Below are positions 31,054-41,825 of a stretch of DNA of 64,000 nucleotides, piece by piece (the stretch's first letter is position 1; the number at the start of each line of letters is the position of its first letter). The notes below the pieces were generated by a model. It was not told where the DNA came from, made no database searches, and was given only the letters and a program-made list of their open reading frames with translations. The DNA comes from Histomonas meleagridis. Taxonomy: Eukaryota > Parabasalia > Tritrichomonadida > Dientamoebidae. The translations under genes were made by a program, and so were the position numbers. The stretch lies in contig WSYJ01000075.1 of NCBI GenBank assembly GCA_020186115.1, forward strand, positions 910,131-974,130. Reading direction: 5' to 3'.

Positions 31054-31634
31054 AATTGTTTGTAAAATATTTATTTATTTTATTTTGTTTTGATATGAGC
31101 ATTTTTTGATTGAATTGAAATTTTTTTGGTGACAAAATTCGTATCCTTTGAAAAGTTTTTTATACTTTCAAAAAGTGTTTAGGGAGAAAAAAATTATCGG
31201 TAACAAAATTCATGCATCTTCTCCAAATTATGCAATTTATCTCAGAAATAATTGATGTAAATGGATTTGCTTATCGAGTTAGATATAACAAATTTGTGTT
31301 CATCAAGAATAAAGCACATCAAAATCATCAGTACCGAAGCATTTCCAAAAATTTCAATTATAATAGTATGCACATGGCATTTGCAGTAAGCAGGTATTTA
31401 AGCATTGATAAAATTAAGTCAATTATCCTGATATGCGTCAACAATTTAAAGTACTTTTTTAAGCAATTACATTTTGTTAATAATGAAAGCATAATCAAAA
31501 AATATCCATTATATTCCTCATTTTTTCCAAGTGATCTGATATTTTTAATTAATTCTATTTCACTTATATTTATTTATTATTTAAGATATACTTTTAAAAA
31601 ATATAATATCAACAAAACAAAATGTAACATTTGA

Positions 31635-33437
31635 ATCATTTCATTAATATTTATTTTATTTATCAAAAATTCATTTCAATTTGTATATGTTAATGAAAAT
31701 CGAACATTAATATTAAATAATGAAAATGATTTTTCAAATGATTATAAAAATTATCAAAAATCAGCACAACATTTAATCATTGAAGGAATTGATACAATAC
31801 CAAGTTCAGCTTTTTCAGAATGGAATTCATTATCTTCAGTTGAAATTGGTAAATTAGTTTATACAATTGGTCAAAATGCATTTTCAAGCTGTAATAACTT
31901 AGAAATTGTTGAATTAGGAGAAGATTTAACAACAATTGGAACTTATGCATTTCAAACTTGTATTAATATCAAAAGCATTGCAATTCCAAAATCAGTTACA
32001 TCAATATCAACAAATTCATTTTTATATTGTTCAAAACTTCAATTTATTTATGTTTCCAATGAAAATTTATATTATTCTAATTATGAAAATGATGGAGTTT
32101 TATATGATAAAAATATTGAAAAATTAATTTGTTATCCAATAGGAAATGTAACAAATTCATTTACAATACCAAATTCAGTTATATCAATTGGAGAACATGC
32201 ATTTGAATCATGTAATAATATCAAAACGATTATTCTTGAAGAAAATGTTGAAACGATTGAAAGTCATGCATTTTATTCATGTTCTAATTTAGAAACACTT
32301 TTTATTGGCAAAAATGTCAAAACAATTGAAGATTATGCATTCACTGATTGTACTTCACTTAAATGTATTTATTTTACTGGTAATGAATCACCAACAATTG
32401 GAAATGGATTTTCTAGTATTACAGTTACATCTGTTATGGTGCCTTCCACATATAATGGTGACACATTTGGCAGCTTCTCTGTTGCCAAAGGAACAACAAT
32501 TGACGAATGCATTCCATCAACACAAACATTTACTAAATCAAATACATTCACATTATCAAATACATTTACTAAATCAAATACATTTTCTCAAAGCAATACA
32601 TTTTCTAAATCTAATATATTCTCATTATCAAATACATTTTCTCAATCGAACACATTTACGTTATCAAATACATTCACAAAATCAAATATATTTTCTCAAT
32701 CAAATACATTTATATCATCAAATACATTATCTCAAAGCAATGAATTTACTAAATCGAATACATTTACATTATCAAATACATTCACTAAATCAAGCACATT
32801 TTCACAAAGTAATACATTTACAAATTCAAATTTTACTAAATCGAATACATTTACATCATCATATACATTTACTAAATCAAATCCATTTACGTTATCATAT
32901 ACATTTACTAAATCGAATATATTTACATTATCAAATACATTTACAGATTCATTTCGTATCGATGATAATTTCACATATTCTATTGCATTAACATATTCAT
33001 TAATATTTACACAAACGATTTCTATTAATACGATATATTCGAAAAACACGATTTCCCTTTCATTTCATAATTCTATTTCTTATTATATTTCGACATATAT
33101 TATTTATTATGATTATATCATTGTTCAATATTCTACATATTTCAAATTTTATTCATATTTTTATACATTTTTTTCACGAATTAATATTCATAAAGATAAT
33201 CATGATGAGAAAGGAATATCGACGACAATTTTGATTGGAATTATTTGTGGAACAATTTTTATCATATTTGTTATTGTTGGAATTATTATATATTTAATTC
33301 GACGAAATCGCATAATGCACTCGAACACAGAAATCGAAAGATTTGAAGCGAACAATAAAAACGGAGAAGAACGAAGAGAGAACGTTGACAAAGAAATTGA
33401 ACAATTTGTTCAAGAAGAAGAAGATAAATGGATTTAA
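31635..33437 (+). pseudogene. BspA-like LRR surface protein, copy 2 (open 600 codons, no ATG before residue 268)
   Basis: The frame is open from just after an in-frame TGA (31632-31634) to 33437, yet its first ATG is at 32436, behind the whole LRR region. Order: hydrophobic stretch (IISLIFILFIKNSF), seven BspA repeats (TIGQNAFSSCNNLEIVELGEDLTTIG and similar), a long stalk of about 35 SNxF units (32520-32950), membrane span (ILIGIICGTIFIIFVIVGIIIYLI) and a Glu-rich tail ending EEEDKWI. It is the least related of the five copies: stalk, span and tail differ from copies 1 and 3 and match the protein at 37846. Surface attachment or adhesion is the expected role. The same TGA occurs at the same codon in copy 1. 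Confidence 0.75.
32517..32949 (+). repeat. Stalk repeats (12-bp-multiple, SNTF units) of BspA-like copy 2
   Basis: Units such as TCAAATACATTTACT encode Ser-Asn-Thr-Phe with a variable partner residue, about 36 bp per double unit. The reading frame is kept throughout although the DNA varies, showing selection on the Ser/Asn/Thr/Phe pattern, a probable extended, O-glycosylated spacer. Confidence 0.8.
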
Positions 33438-33710
33438 ATTATATTTCTGATATTTTCTAATGAAACGAAACAATTTTTCATTTTTAGAATAAACATATTA
33501 TATATTTTTATTTTGATTTTAAAAAGCGGTAACTATAAATTTAACATAATTTTTCTGTAAATTTTCTTTAAAGTAATTCAATTGTTTAACCAATTGCAGG
33601 TCAATGTGCACATCGCTCAGTTCAAAATTTGGTTCATATTTTTATTGTATTCCAAAATTGTTAATACATATCGATTTTTTATTTGCAAATACGAAATTAC
33701 ATATCAACAT

Positions 33711-35039
33711 TCACTCGTCATATGGCGTAATTGGTATTCTTTGCGCCTCAAGAGCGCCCAAACACATTTCAGCCTGTTCATGCGTTGTTGCCTTCAGCAT
33801 ACAGAAGTAAAACTTCCAGTTGTCCATTGCCAGTGCAGTTACCTTCTCTTTGTAACTCCATTTTCCTTCGCTTGTTGTCGTGATATATTTGACAACACTT
33901 TGAATCGATTCGCTACTTAAGTCTGTGACGTTATATGCCTGAGAAAACTTATACTCAAGCTCCCAATTAAGCTCAGATGGGTTCATCATAATGTCGGCAA
34001 AATATTGCTCATAATCAATTAATCCATTTTCATTAAATTGATACACACGAAATCCTGGATTATTATTATGAGCAGGTGAGACAGAAGGACTAGATAAAGA
34101 ATACCCTTGGGAAGCACCGGTTTGCCCATAATGAGGCATGAATATGTCATAATGAGTATGGGCCGCAATTGAATACTTTACATCGTACTTTTTGACAATT
34201 TCATCAAATCGTGAAATATATTCCTCGTGCCAGCCTTGCTTGGCATTAAGATCCGAATGGCCGGGTGGAATATGCATTGTGATGATGATTGTAAGCCCTT
34301 TGGATTGACCTTCGGAAATAACACGTTCCATCCATGAAAATTGATCATGTGGATCAGTACCACTGTCACTACGTTTAGTGGTGTACATAACTGTGTTCAA
34401 AAGGAGAAATCGGATTTTGGCAGGTTCAAAATCATAATAGTAATACCCTCCTTTTTTAAACGTTTCCAAATGTTCCCCTTGAAGACCAAGACGTGTGATG
34501 TTGGTGAGACCAAGAAAGTCTCTTTCATCTGTAGAAAGACTGCCATAATTTTGATAGAAATCATTATTGCCAAGAGTTAATAAAAGTGGAACATCGGGAT
34601 ACATATCACCCATCTGATCGAGCAATTTTTTTATGAAAGCAATGTGGGAGTCAAAATCAGAATCAACTGAATGACCTGGAATATCGCCACCACAAATAAT
34701 AAACTGAGGTTTTTTAATGATTTTCGGAATATTTTGTATCATTGATTGATATGTTTCATTGGGTGTATCGCAATTGTATTGCCCGTATTTATGTGTACTT
34801 GGAATAAGAACAGAAGCATTATTACAAAAATATGGCATATCTGGGTTGCCATTTGGAATATATGAAGGATCCAAATGTATATCGTTAATATAAAGAAATT
34901 CGTACATTTCTGTATTTTGGACAACTTGATCTTTTTGAATTGGGAAGCTTGACCGCTTGAGAAAAATTGGAAGAGTAATAATGATTGACGCAGCTACAAG
35001 AGAAAATGTATTTATCGCTGGTTGTCGTTTTTTATCCAT
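33711..35039 (-). CDS. Acid sphingomyelinase-like phosphodiesterase
   Basis: A 442-residue protein with an N-terminal signal or anchor (residues 13-27) followed by a calcineurin-fold domain of the ASM/SMPDL3 type. Metal-ligand motifs: NDIHLDPSY (about 52-60), GGDIPGHS, LGNNDFY, MHIPPGHS and AAHTHYD. No saposin domain precedes the catalytic domain, which is the SMPDL3 arrangement. SMPDL3 enzymes cleave nucleotide phosphodiesters such as ATP rather than sphingomyelin; a secreted or lysosomal enzyme is expected. The C-terminal region has several Cys (FYFCMLKATTHEQAEMCLG), as in family members. AACCGTTATTTG lies 50 bases before the ATG. Confidence 0.9.
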   Translation of the reverse strand: MDKKRQPAINTFSLVAASIIITLPIFLKRSSFPIQKDQVVQNTEMYEFLYINDIHLDPSYIPNGNPDMPYFCNNASVLIPSTHKYGQYNCDTPNETYQSMIQNIPKIIKKPQFIICGGDIPGHSVDSDFDSHIAFIKKLLDQMGDMYPDVPLLLTLGNNDFYQNYGSLSTDERDFLGLTNITRLGLQGEHLETFKKGGYYYYDFEPAKIRFLLLNTVMYTTKRSDSGTDPHDQFSWMERVISEGQSKGLTIIITMHIPPGHSDLNAKQGWHEEYISRFDEIVKKYDVKYSIAAHTHYDIFMPHYGQTGASQGYSLSSPSVSPAHNNNPGFRVYQFNENGLIDYEQYFADIMMNPSELNWELEYKFSQAYNVTDLSSESIQSVVKYITTTSEGKWSYKEKVTALAMDNWKFYFCMLKATTHEQAEMCLGALEAQRIPITPYDE

Positions 35040-35390
35040 TTTTCTCTTGCAATCAGTTGCCGCTACGACAAAAACCGTAATTTAGGTGAACCGTTATTTG
35101 ATTAGGGTGCCCAAAATGAGGTGAAAGAAAAAACAAATGTATCAAAAGTAATCATAGATTTAATCATATAAATCACTCTGAATATTTTGTTAGTCCAAAG
35201 CAAGAAAATAGGTATAGGTCCAATTAGTCGTGTTTAAAGTTAAATTGAGAATCTTATTTTAATGCTTATAAATTTGTTTTTAAAATAACTAAAAGCTCAG
35301 TAACATTTATAACATATTTTATCATGCAATATTTATCCAAGAGCGCAGTTCAGTTGCATTTTTAGTTTTTTTTTTTTTTTTAATTTTCAG

Positions 35391-35399
35391 TAACGGTCA
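35391..35399 (+). promoter_or_regulatory. TAACGGTCA box before the ubiquitin-like gene
   Basis: Starts 21 bases before ATG 35412, directly after a long T run. It shares the (T)AACGGTCA/TGACCGTTA core seen at 8460-8496 (as TAACCGTCA) and in the viral intergenic region (GACCGTTA). Possibly a Myb-type site overlapping the start of transcription. Confidence 0.35.
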
Positions 35400-35411
35400 A
35401 CAAAAGAAGGA

Positions 35412-35900
35412 ATGGCCAAAAACATGGAAAAGAAAGAAGAAAAAGAAAGAGAAATAATTATAAGATTCAAAAAACTCACAAACAATCCAGGCGAAGAATT
35501 TTATGAAGTTCCTGTTTCTGTGTTTTGTCCAGTTGCTGCATTAAAAGATATTGTTATCGAAAAATGGGAGATTCCAAGCGAAATAATGACTCTCCGTTAC
35601 AATGGAAATGATCTCATTGATGACGAAAAAACAGTTTTTGATTTGAAAATGAAAAATAAAGACATAATTGAGATTGATATTCATGAAGAAGAATTCGATC
35701 CAGAAAAAGCCAAAAAGTGCATAAGCGAATTAGCGCTGATGATTTGTACTCTAAATGATAAAGCTTCACAAGTTCAAATTGCTTTAAATGAAAATGATAT
35801 TGATAATGCAAACAACTCATTTCAGCAATTTGCTGATTTCTTTGACGAATTTTCTCCAAAGGTATTAGAAAAGCTGGAAAATCTTCCAAAACCATATTGA
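35412..35900 (+). CDS. Ubiquitin-like domain protein
   Basis: A 162-residue soluble protein. Residues 13-95 have the ubiquitin strand and helix order, with VAALKDIVIEKWEIPSEIMTLRYNGNDLIDDEKTVFDLKMKNKDIIEIDI matching the ubiquitin core (LRYNGKxLxDxxTLxDxxIxxxDxIxV). No C-terminal Gly-Gly follows, so it is not a conjugated modifier. The C-terminal 65 residues are an acidic helical segment. It may be an adaptor for the proteasome or for Cdc48, but no partner motif is seen. Confidence 0.75.
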   Translation: MAKNMEKKEEKEREIIIRFKKLTNNPGEEFYEVPVSVFCPVAALKDIVIEKWEIPSEIMTLRYNGNDLIDDEKTVFDLKMKNKDIIEIDIHEEEFDPEKAKKCISELALMICTLNDKASQVQIALNENDIDNANNSFQQFADFFDEFSPKVLEKLENLPKPY

Positions 35901-36103
35901 GGTTTAAATTACTAAAATGTATTTTCACTATCCATTTCTAATAAATATAAAAAGCATTTTGCTCTTGCCTCTAAATTCATCGCACAATGAGTAACGTCAA
36001 TAAGATTAGCAATATCAATTACAACTCAAATGAAAATATATGTTTCTCTATTTTTTATATATAATTTCCAAAACGGAGGACAATAGAATAAAAACTTTTT
36101 GTA

Positions 36104-36127
36104 TTTCTAATGTTATAACATTAGAAA
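36104..36127. repeat. Perfect 24-bp palindrome in the gap before RPL34
   Basis: TTTCTAATGTTA (36104-36115) is directly followed by its reverse complement. It lies 3' of two convergent genes. It could form a hairpin in either transcript, perhaps near a cleavage site. Confidence 0.6.
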
Positions 36128-36268
36128 ATTGGAAAATTAGAAATATTTTTATATATTATTATATAAGTTTTTAAATCAAATAAATTGATTGATCCATAAA
36201 ACATGAAAATATGAATGAAAATATTTTTTCAAATTAAATATTTGAAGGTGAAATGAAGATATCATAAA

Positions 36269-36643
36269 TTATTTATTTCCTTTCTTGCCTTTGTTTTCAG
36301 CAGCAGCTTTCTTTTCTGCAGCGGCCTTCCTTTCAGCAGCAGCTTTAGCTTCTTCTTCCATGAAAGCATTGATGATTCTTTCCTTTACAACAGATGCACA
36401 GTAAACGCCACCATATGGACGGGAAACTGTACGCTTATGCTTTGGTAATCTAGCAAGCTTCTTTGTTGGTAAGTGCTTGATACCTGGGAGTGGTTTTCCT
36501 GTTTCACCACAGATCATTCCCTTCACGCGCTTTTTGATGTAATGAGCTACAAGTCTATTTCCTGGGGTGCGTACTGGAACAACACGATTGCGAAGTGTGT
36601 GGTATGGATTGCTGCGACGAAGTGTGTAGCGATTATCTCCCAT
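36269..36643 (-). CDS. RPL34: 60S ribosomal protein L34 (eL34)
   Basis: A 124-residue eL34 protein from ATG 36643. Matches: YTLRRSNPYHTLRNRVVPVRTPGNRLVAHYIKKR, PTKKLARLPKHKRTVSRPYGGVYCASVVKERIINAF. The frame stays open for 41 more codons upstream, but the family begins near this methionine, so the extension is not used. The zinc-ligand cysteines of other L34 proteins (CGVCPG and CAKC) are reduced to CG and CA, which is unusual though known in some protists. The C-terminus is an Ala/Lys repeat. Confidence 0.93.
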   Translation of the reverse strand: MGDNRYTLRRSNPYHTLRNRVVPVRTPGNRLVAHYIKKRVKGMICGETGKPLPGIKHLPTKKLARLPKHKRTVSRPYGGVYCASVVKERIINAFMEEEAKAAAERKAAAEKKAAAENKGKKGNK

Positions 36644-37080
36644 AGAGAAAAGGACGGCCAAACCGCCAATGACGATTAGAATTTGGGGTGCACCATATTG
36701 AAGTATTAAATATTCAAGCGAAAGCATTCCATCATGCAAATATTGAAATTCCAAGTTCAGATACATTAATTAGATTAACAACTATGTGAAAAAAAGATAC
36801 CTGGGAGTTTTCTTGATTTTCTAATCATATTTTAATTATTTAATTTTTTGAGAAAGAAGATATGTTAAAATTTCTATTTACTAACAAACTATATAAAAAT
36901 TTATGATTAATTTTCATTTTTTGTCAGTCGACAGGTTTATTTTCACGTCAGTGTATTACAATTCCAAATTTATTCACAACAATATGAATCATTAATAGTT
37001 AATATTAGAATAAATGTAAGAGAAATTGGTGAAACAGTATATTCGGGATGTTTTAGTCTTCATTTCATAAAAGTTGACAA

Positions 37081-37520
37081 AATAAATTAAGTTATTCCAA
37101 TTATAATGATGAAATATTTTGTGATAATATCATTACACAAAATGGAAAATTGATTGTTTCGTTTGAATTGCCAAAATCTGTAACAAAAGATTCTTTTCAT
37201 GCACTTGAATCATGTAAAAGCCTTCAAACAATTTTCATTACTGAAAATGTAAAAGAAAATGGAGTAGTGCATTTGATAATGATAATACCACAACAGTATT
37301 GGCAATAAATTCATATCAAGAAAATAATTTCAAGAATTTAAATATTATTAAAGGAATGGTAGCAGAAGATCGGTGCAACAATTAACACATTTATATCAAA
37401 TTCATTTACCAAATCACACATTTACACAGTCAAACGCATTCCAAATTTCACATTCACACTTACTACTATTATACATTTAATCATCGTTCGTTCTCTTCAG
37501 AACTCTTTTACACTTACGAT
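37081..37520 (+). pseudogene. Degraded BspA-like gene fragment
   Basis: In one frame from 37081 the sequence reads SYSNYNDEIFCDNII, then FELPKSVTKDSFHALESCKSLQTIFITENVKEN, the middle of a BspA-like protein (compare LYYSNYENDGILYD and IPKSVTSI in the other copies). Frames then break; stalk-like pieces (SNSFTKS) follow at 37399-37420. It lies between RPL34 and the surface protein at 37846 and shows that this family was once denser here. Confidence 0.6.
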
Positions 37521-37845
37521 TTTTGAAAATGGATATAAATATATATATTACAACATAATTGTTTTTTATGATTACATTCACATTCGTCATAAGTTTCTTC
37601 ACATTAATTACTACACCACAATTCTCACAACGCCATCAGCCATTTGCATTATATTTGGTGCTGTGCAGTAACTTTGCTTCCAATTCTTGTGAGAGAAATG
37701 AGCAAAAGGATAAGCGCTTATCAAAGTGCGCATCTGGATCAACAAGCGAATAAAATGTCCAATTGATTTCAATGTTACATTTCTTAAATGTGAATTTCGA
37801 ATTATATACAAAACAAAAACTAACTATAAACATTTGAACGCAAAT
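37521..37845. other. Intergenic region with possible coding relic
   Basis: A less A+T-rich patch (37620-37760) reads as protein-like sequence on the minus strand (FYSLVDPDAHFDKRLSFCSF), without start or continuation. Family not recognised. Confidence 0.3.
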
Positions 37846-39999
37846 CTATATCCAGTTATCATTTTCGCTGCGCACCATTTTGCTTATTTCTTCGTTTATT
37901 CCCTCTTCTTGATTTATGTCTTCTAAATTTGTTTCATTGTTTTCCGTTTCCGATGTAACTCTTTTGTTCTTTTTATTACGGAACATGAAAATTGAAATTC
38001 CAATTATTACAAACAAGACGACAATCGAGCCGCAGATGAGGCCAATGAGGACGTTCGTCGGAAACTCATTGCGCGTCAATTCGTTTTGCTGATACATTGT
38101 AAAGAAATCCGAATAAAAGCTGTAGTACGTCTGGAATTGCATAACAGAGTATTCGTAGTAAATGAATTCGGTGCTGACGTACGTCGGAATGCGCGAACTC
38201 TCAGTTATGATACGGGTGCGCGATACATACGAATCCTTGATGACATACGACTCGGTGATGGAGAGATAATACGTTAATATGAACGAATGGGTAACATCTT
38301 CATATCCGGAATTCGAATTTATGCGCGTGTTCGACTTGGAAAATGAATCACTTCGTGTGAACGTATCTGTGTTAGAATATGTATTCGATTTAGTTAATGT
38401 ATTACTTCGTGAGAATGTGTTCGACTTGGTAAATGTATTACTTTGTGCGAATGCATTTGATTGTGTAAAATTATTTGATTGTGAAAATGTTTTTGTTTGT
38501 ATTGATAAATTTGTGAAATTTATTTGCATAGATATAATATTCCCGACATTGCCAGCTCCATCAACAGGTGCAGCATAAATGTACATTATTTTCGATGTAG
38601 TTTGCTCTCGTTCTATTTTAACATAATTTTTAGTTTCATTTGCTAAGTTTCTTATACTGATATTTTCAATAGAACTATTTGTGATCAAATATTTGTATTT
38701 CTCTATTCCTGTAGTAACGTTTACAGTCACATCATCTGATGTTGACGTCGGATCTCCATCATAATCATATGATCTAACTTGAAATGTATATACAGAACCA
38801 TTATCTTCTGCATCAAAGTATATAGTGTAATCACTTTCATTAAATATAATTTCTTTCATTAATGGTGGCGCCTTATCCTGTGAATACAAATGATCATCGA
38901 AATTGTCTGCTTCAGTTCTTTGCTTTAAATAGAAAATTGTGTTAACTAATATTTTTTTCTCAATATCTGTTACATTGCATTGGTCACGTCCTAATTGTGT
39001 AACTGCTGTGTTACCATATGTTGTGAGATAGAAATTATGTCGCGAATCTACTGAGTCATCATCATTAAAAGAAAACCAAATTTGATTGTTAGCTGAAGCT
39101 TGTTGATTTTTTACATGAGTTTGTATAATATCAAGTTCGGTATCGGTGTCGTTAATTGGCCATGGATATCGCAGAAGTAGACCATTGTTTTTGATCGATA
39201 TTTGATCAGATTCGTATTCGCTTTCTTTAACATGATCAAATATTGGTACAGAAATTCCAAACATTTTACGGAGACGAAGTAAACCTGTGGGATATAACCA
39301 TCCTTTATTTTCTTTTTTCCTATCATCATCCTCATCCTCGTCCTCATCATCTTCATGATACTTAACAAATATTTGACTTAATGTGTCTGGGCCTGCAAGA
39401 AATCCATACCCTCGATTAATGTATTTTCTTAATTTTTTAATGGACTTTATTGAATAACCAGAGCTGCCATCCCAGAACCCAAAAACAATCACATCAAATT
39501 GAAAAATATTGTCATTGTCATTTTCAACAAATTCTTCGAATTTTTCAATTGATAATAATTTTACTTCCATTATGTGTTTTGTTGAATTAGGGAAAGTACC
39601 ATATGGTGAAGAATAAATGTCATCAGAACTGCCTCCTTCAATCCAAGTTTTCATAGAAGCAGATTTTGGATAACAATGCGATTGATTTAGGTCAGTATCA
39701 AATTCCATTGAAACAAAGTTTGGAGGAGAATATTTTTCAGAGAAACTTGATTGAGTCCCTTTCTGACTTGGATATGGGTAAACATTCAAAACATTAATGG
39801 TTTCTTCGTTGCTGTATGTACTAATAGGCTGCCATTCGTTTTTAACTTTTTGAAAAATTTTATAGTATTTTGGAGAGGCGTGCTTACCACCATTTTTCCA
39901 AGAAAGATGACTACCACCTTTCCCATTTGCATATGATTTTTTTGCACTAATTTCCAGTTCTATTTTTTCACATATTATGAAATAAAGGTAAAACAGCAT
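37846..39999 (-). CDS. Type I surface protein: DUF5057-like domain on an SNxF stalk
   Basis: A 717-residue protein. The N-terminus is hydrophobic (MLFYLYFIIC) and may be a signal peptide. Residues 60-340 resemble the bacterial DUF5057 module: INVLNVYPYPS, then FDVIVFGFWDGSSGYSIKSIKKLRKYINRGYGFLAGPDTLSQ, a flavodoxin-like half with an acidic insert. Residues 350-500 are beta-rich (FDAEDNGSVYTFQVRSYDYDGD). Next comes the SNTF stalk (500-560), membrane span (NVLIGLICGSIVVLFVIIGISIFMF) and a tail ending ENDNWI. Stalk, span and tail correspond to those of BspA-like copy 2 (tail EEEDKWI), so the ectodomain has been exchanged on a common anchor. Function unknown; surface display likely. Confidence 0.75.
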   Translation of the reverse strand: MLFYLYFIICEKIELEISAKKSYANGKGGSHLSWKNGGKHASPKYYKIFQKVKNEWQPISTYSNEETINVLNVYPYPSQKGTQSSFSEKYSPPNFVSMEFDTDLNQSHCYPKSASMKTWIEGGSSDDIYSSPYGTFPNSTKHIMEVKLLSIEKFEEFVENDNDNIFQFDVIVFGFWDGSSGYSIKSIKKLRKYINRGYGFLAGPDTLSQIFVKYHEDDEDEDEDDDRKKENKGWLYPTGLLRLRKMFGISVPIFDHVKESEYESDQISIKNNGLLLRYPWPINDTDTELDIIQTHVKNQQASANNQIWFSFNDDDSVDSRHNFYLTTYGNTAVTQLGRDQCNVTDIEKKILVNTIFYLKQRTEADNFDDHLYSQDKAPPLMKEIIFNESDYTIYFDAEDNGSVYTFQVRSYDYDGDPTSTSDDVTVNVTTGIEKYKYLITNSSIENISIRNLANETKNYVKIEREQTTSKIMYIYAAPVDGAGNVGNIISMQINFTNLSIQTKTFSQSNNFTQSNAFAQSNTFTKSNTFSRSNTLTKSNTYSNTDTFTRSDSFSKSNTRINSNSGYEDVTHSFILTYYLSITESYVIKDSYVSRTRIITESSRIPTYVSTEFIYYEYSVMQFQTYYSFYSDFFTMYQQNELTRNEFPTNVLIGLICGSIVVLFVIIGISIFMFRNKKNKRVTSETENNETNLEDINQEEGINEEISKMVRSENDNWI

Positions 40000-40174
40000 G
40001 AGTAATTGGTGTGAACGTTGGAATTCAATGATGTATTGAATTTTTGAACTGTGTTAATTAACCAACATCATTCAAATTTCTTTATTATTTTTACTTTTTC
40101 AAACTTTCACAGTTTTCTCTGTTTAACCGCAACGATATGTAAAGCATGCGATGGGAAACCGTAACAAAAACAAT

Positions 40175-41581
40175 TTATTGACAACATCCTTTATTTATCT
40201 CTTCCATTACCAATTTCGGAATTTCGTAAACTGTGGTTAATTCGTTAGACACCAAATTCAATGATTTCCATTTTTCCATTTCATCGAACACAACTTTTAA
40301 TAACGGTAACTGCGCTGCTACGATTATTATTTCCCAGCCAGCGAACAAATTTTCATTTTTTACTTCATTTGAACATTCTTCGATCATTGTTTTAATTCTT
40401 AATTCGACCTTCGACAAAATGTATAATGCGTCGATTGGAAATGTACAAAAGCAACAAAGCAACAAATCGTCGAATATGCCATTAAATAATTGATAATTAT
40501 CACAAAATTCATTTGAAGTCATTTCTAAATATTTTGATGGTATTTGCGATTCTTTAATTCCCATTTCGCATATTTTCATTTCTTTCATTTTGATAAGTAA
40601 CTTTTCGTCGTATTGATCATTCCGATTCACACTTAACATCTCCGACGTGTTAAAGAGAAATCGAGCAAGGAAATATCGGATTACATTGGTTTGGTCTGTT
40701 TCGTTCACTGTTATTCCAATGTATCTACAAGTTTCGCGTGTGGCGAATTCTAATGTGTCAACGAAATTACGTTCATTAAGTTGCGACAAACAAAATTTGG
40801 ACTGTAGAGCTTCTTGTGATTGAAGAAAACGTGAAAAAATTTCGTATTCATCGGTTTCGGGAATATATTGATTCGAAGGATCCTTAAGAATTATGGAATC
40901 ATTAATGATTTTACGTAAAAGCTGGATGCTACTGTGCTTGTCGGGAAATGGATGTGGTATAAAAGTGAGTTGTGAGATTAGTTGTTTCATTTTTCGTTTG
41001 TATATATAATATTGATATTGAACAGAGGAAAGATAACTAAACTCTATGATGTTAAATGGCTGTGTAATTGAAACAACGTTAACGTAAACTGGTTTGGGAT
41101 GATGAATAAGATATGTTATAACTTTTTGAATGTTAATCAACATTTCGATTTGCTGCTCAATGAGCGAACTCCGAGTCCTTTGTAACGTAAGATATAAGTT
41201 TTGAACAATAGGCTGAAGGAATTTATATTGACGATATATATCTTGTGTTAGAAATGATGGTTGAATATGATACTTGGAAAAAATATTTTGATTGTTCATG
41301 CGTTTTGTGACTTTTGTGATATTTTTTTTATGTGCTGCAATAGCAACATTAACTTTTTTGAGAGAATCTTTAAATTGTGGAATTAATGAGTCCTGAACGT
41401 TAATGCTTTCTGTTGGCGTATTTGTGTCCAAAGGTTTAATAAAGTCATCTATATGTTCAAATTGGAGCTCTTTTGGAATGGGATCGTTTCCGCATTTCAT
41501 ATTAGGTAAACTACTCAAAAGTGTAACAAATTCAATTTTTTGAGTGCTTGAGTAACAAACGAAGATATAATGAATAAACAT
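40175..41581 (-). CDS. Possible VPS9-domain (Rab5 GEF) protein
   Basis: A 468-residue soluble protein, mostly helical. The C-terminal third (DDLLLCCFCTFPIDALYILSKVELRIKTM, then AGWEIIIVAAQLPLLKVVF) resembles the VPS9 fold, where an acidic D/Y pair and a helix with a Leu-rich face contact Rab5; a helical bundle precedes it (RFLQSQEALQSKFC). Trichomonads have many VPS9 proteins. The match is not strong: the usual DDLLP turn reads DDLLL, and the TxxE/Y motif is unclear. The start is ATG 41581; ATG 41500 (MKCGNDPIP) is an alternative that removes a hydrophobic stretch. Confidence 0.45.
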   Translation of the reverse strand: MFIHYIFVCYSSTQKIEFVTLLSSLPNMKCGNDPIPKELQFEHIDDFIKPLDTNTPTESINVQDSLIPQFKDSLKKVNVAIAAHKKNITKVTKRMNNQNIFSKYHIQPSFLTQDIYRQYKFLQPIVQNLYLTLQRTRSSLIEQQIEMLINIQKVITYLIHHPKPVYVNVVSITQPFNIIEFSYLSSVQYQYYIYKRKMKQLISQLTFIPHPFPDKHSSIQLLRKIINDSIILKDPSNQYIPETDEYEIFSRFLQSQEALQSKFCLSQLNERNFVDTLEFATRETCRYIGITVNETDQTNVIRYFLARFLFNTSEMLSVNRNDQYDEKLLIKMKEMKICEMGIKESQIPSKYLEMTSNEFCDNYQLFNGIFDDLLLCCFCTFPIDALYILSKVELRIKTMIEECSNEVKNENLFAGWEIIIVAAQLPLLKVVFDEMEKWKSLNLVSNELTTVYEIPKLVMEEINKGCCQ

Positions 41582-41825
41582 ATTGACTTTATCGAATCAA
41601 TACATCCATGTAACCTTCTTGTATACACAGATAGAGCACACATTTTGAGGAGTGGCTTTCGCGTTTAGCGATCAGGAAATAGTATATACTCTGAAAATGT
41701 AATAATAACTAAACGATATCGTATATATATATATTCCTTGAAACGCCAGCTAATTAAAAATTTTGTAAAATAAATATATAAAAAAAATTAAAATTGTTTT
41801 TAATTTTAGACTAATATCGCTACAA

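Noticed and set aside
31632..31634. A spliceosomal intron that removes the TGA in BspA-like copies
   Set aside because: No parabasalid-type 5' site (GTAYGT) and no ACTAAC-AG 3' signal are placed to remove the codon in frame. Kept only as an open possibility.
32517..32949. Regularly spaced short repeats that could suggest a CRISPR array
   Set aside because: The repeat keeps one reading frame (SNTF units) inside a surface-protein gene, has no unique spacers, and the genome is eukaryotic.
36644..36766. 41-residue hydrophobic N-terminal extension of RPL34
   Set aside because: Family proteins start at the chosen ATG; the extension would put a membrane span on a ribosomal protein.
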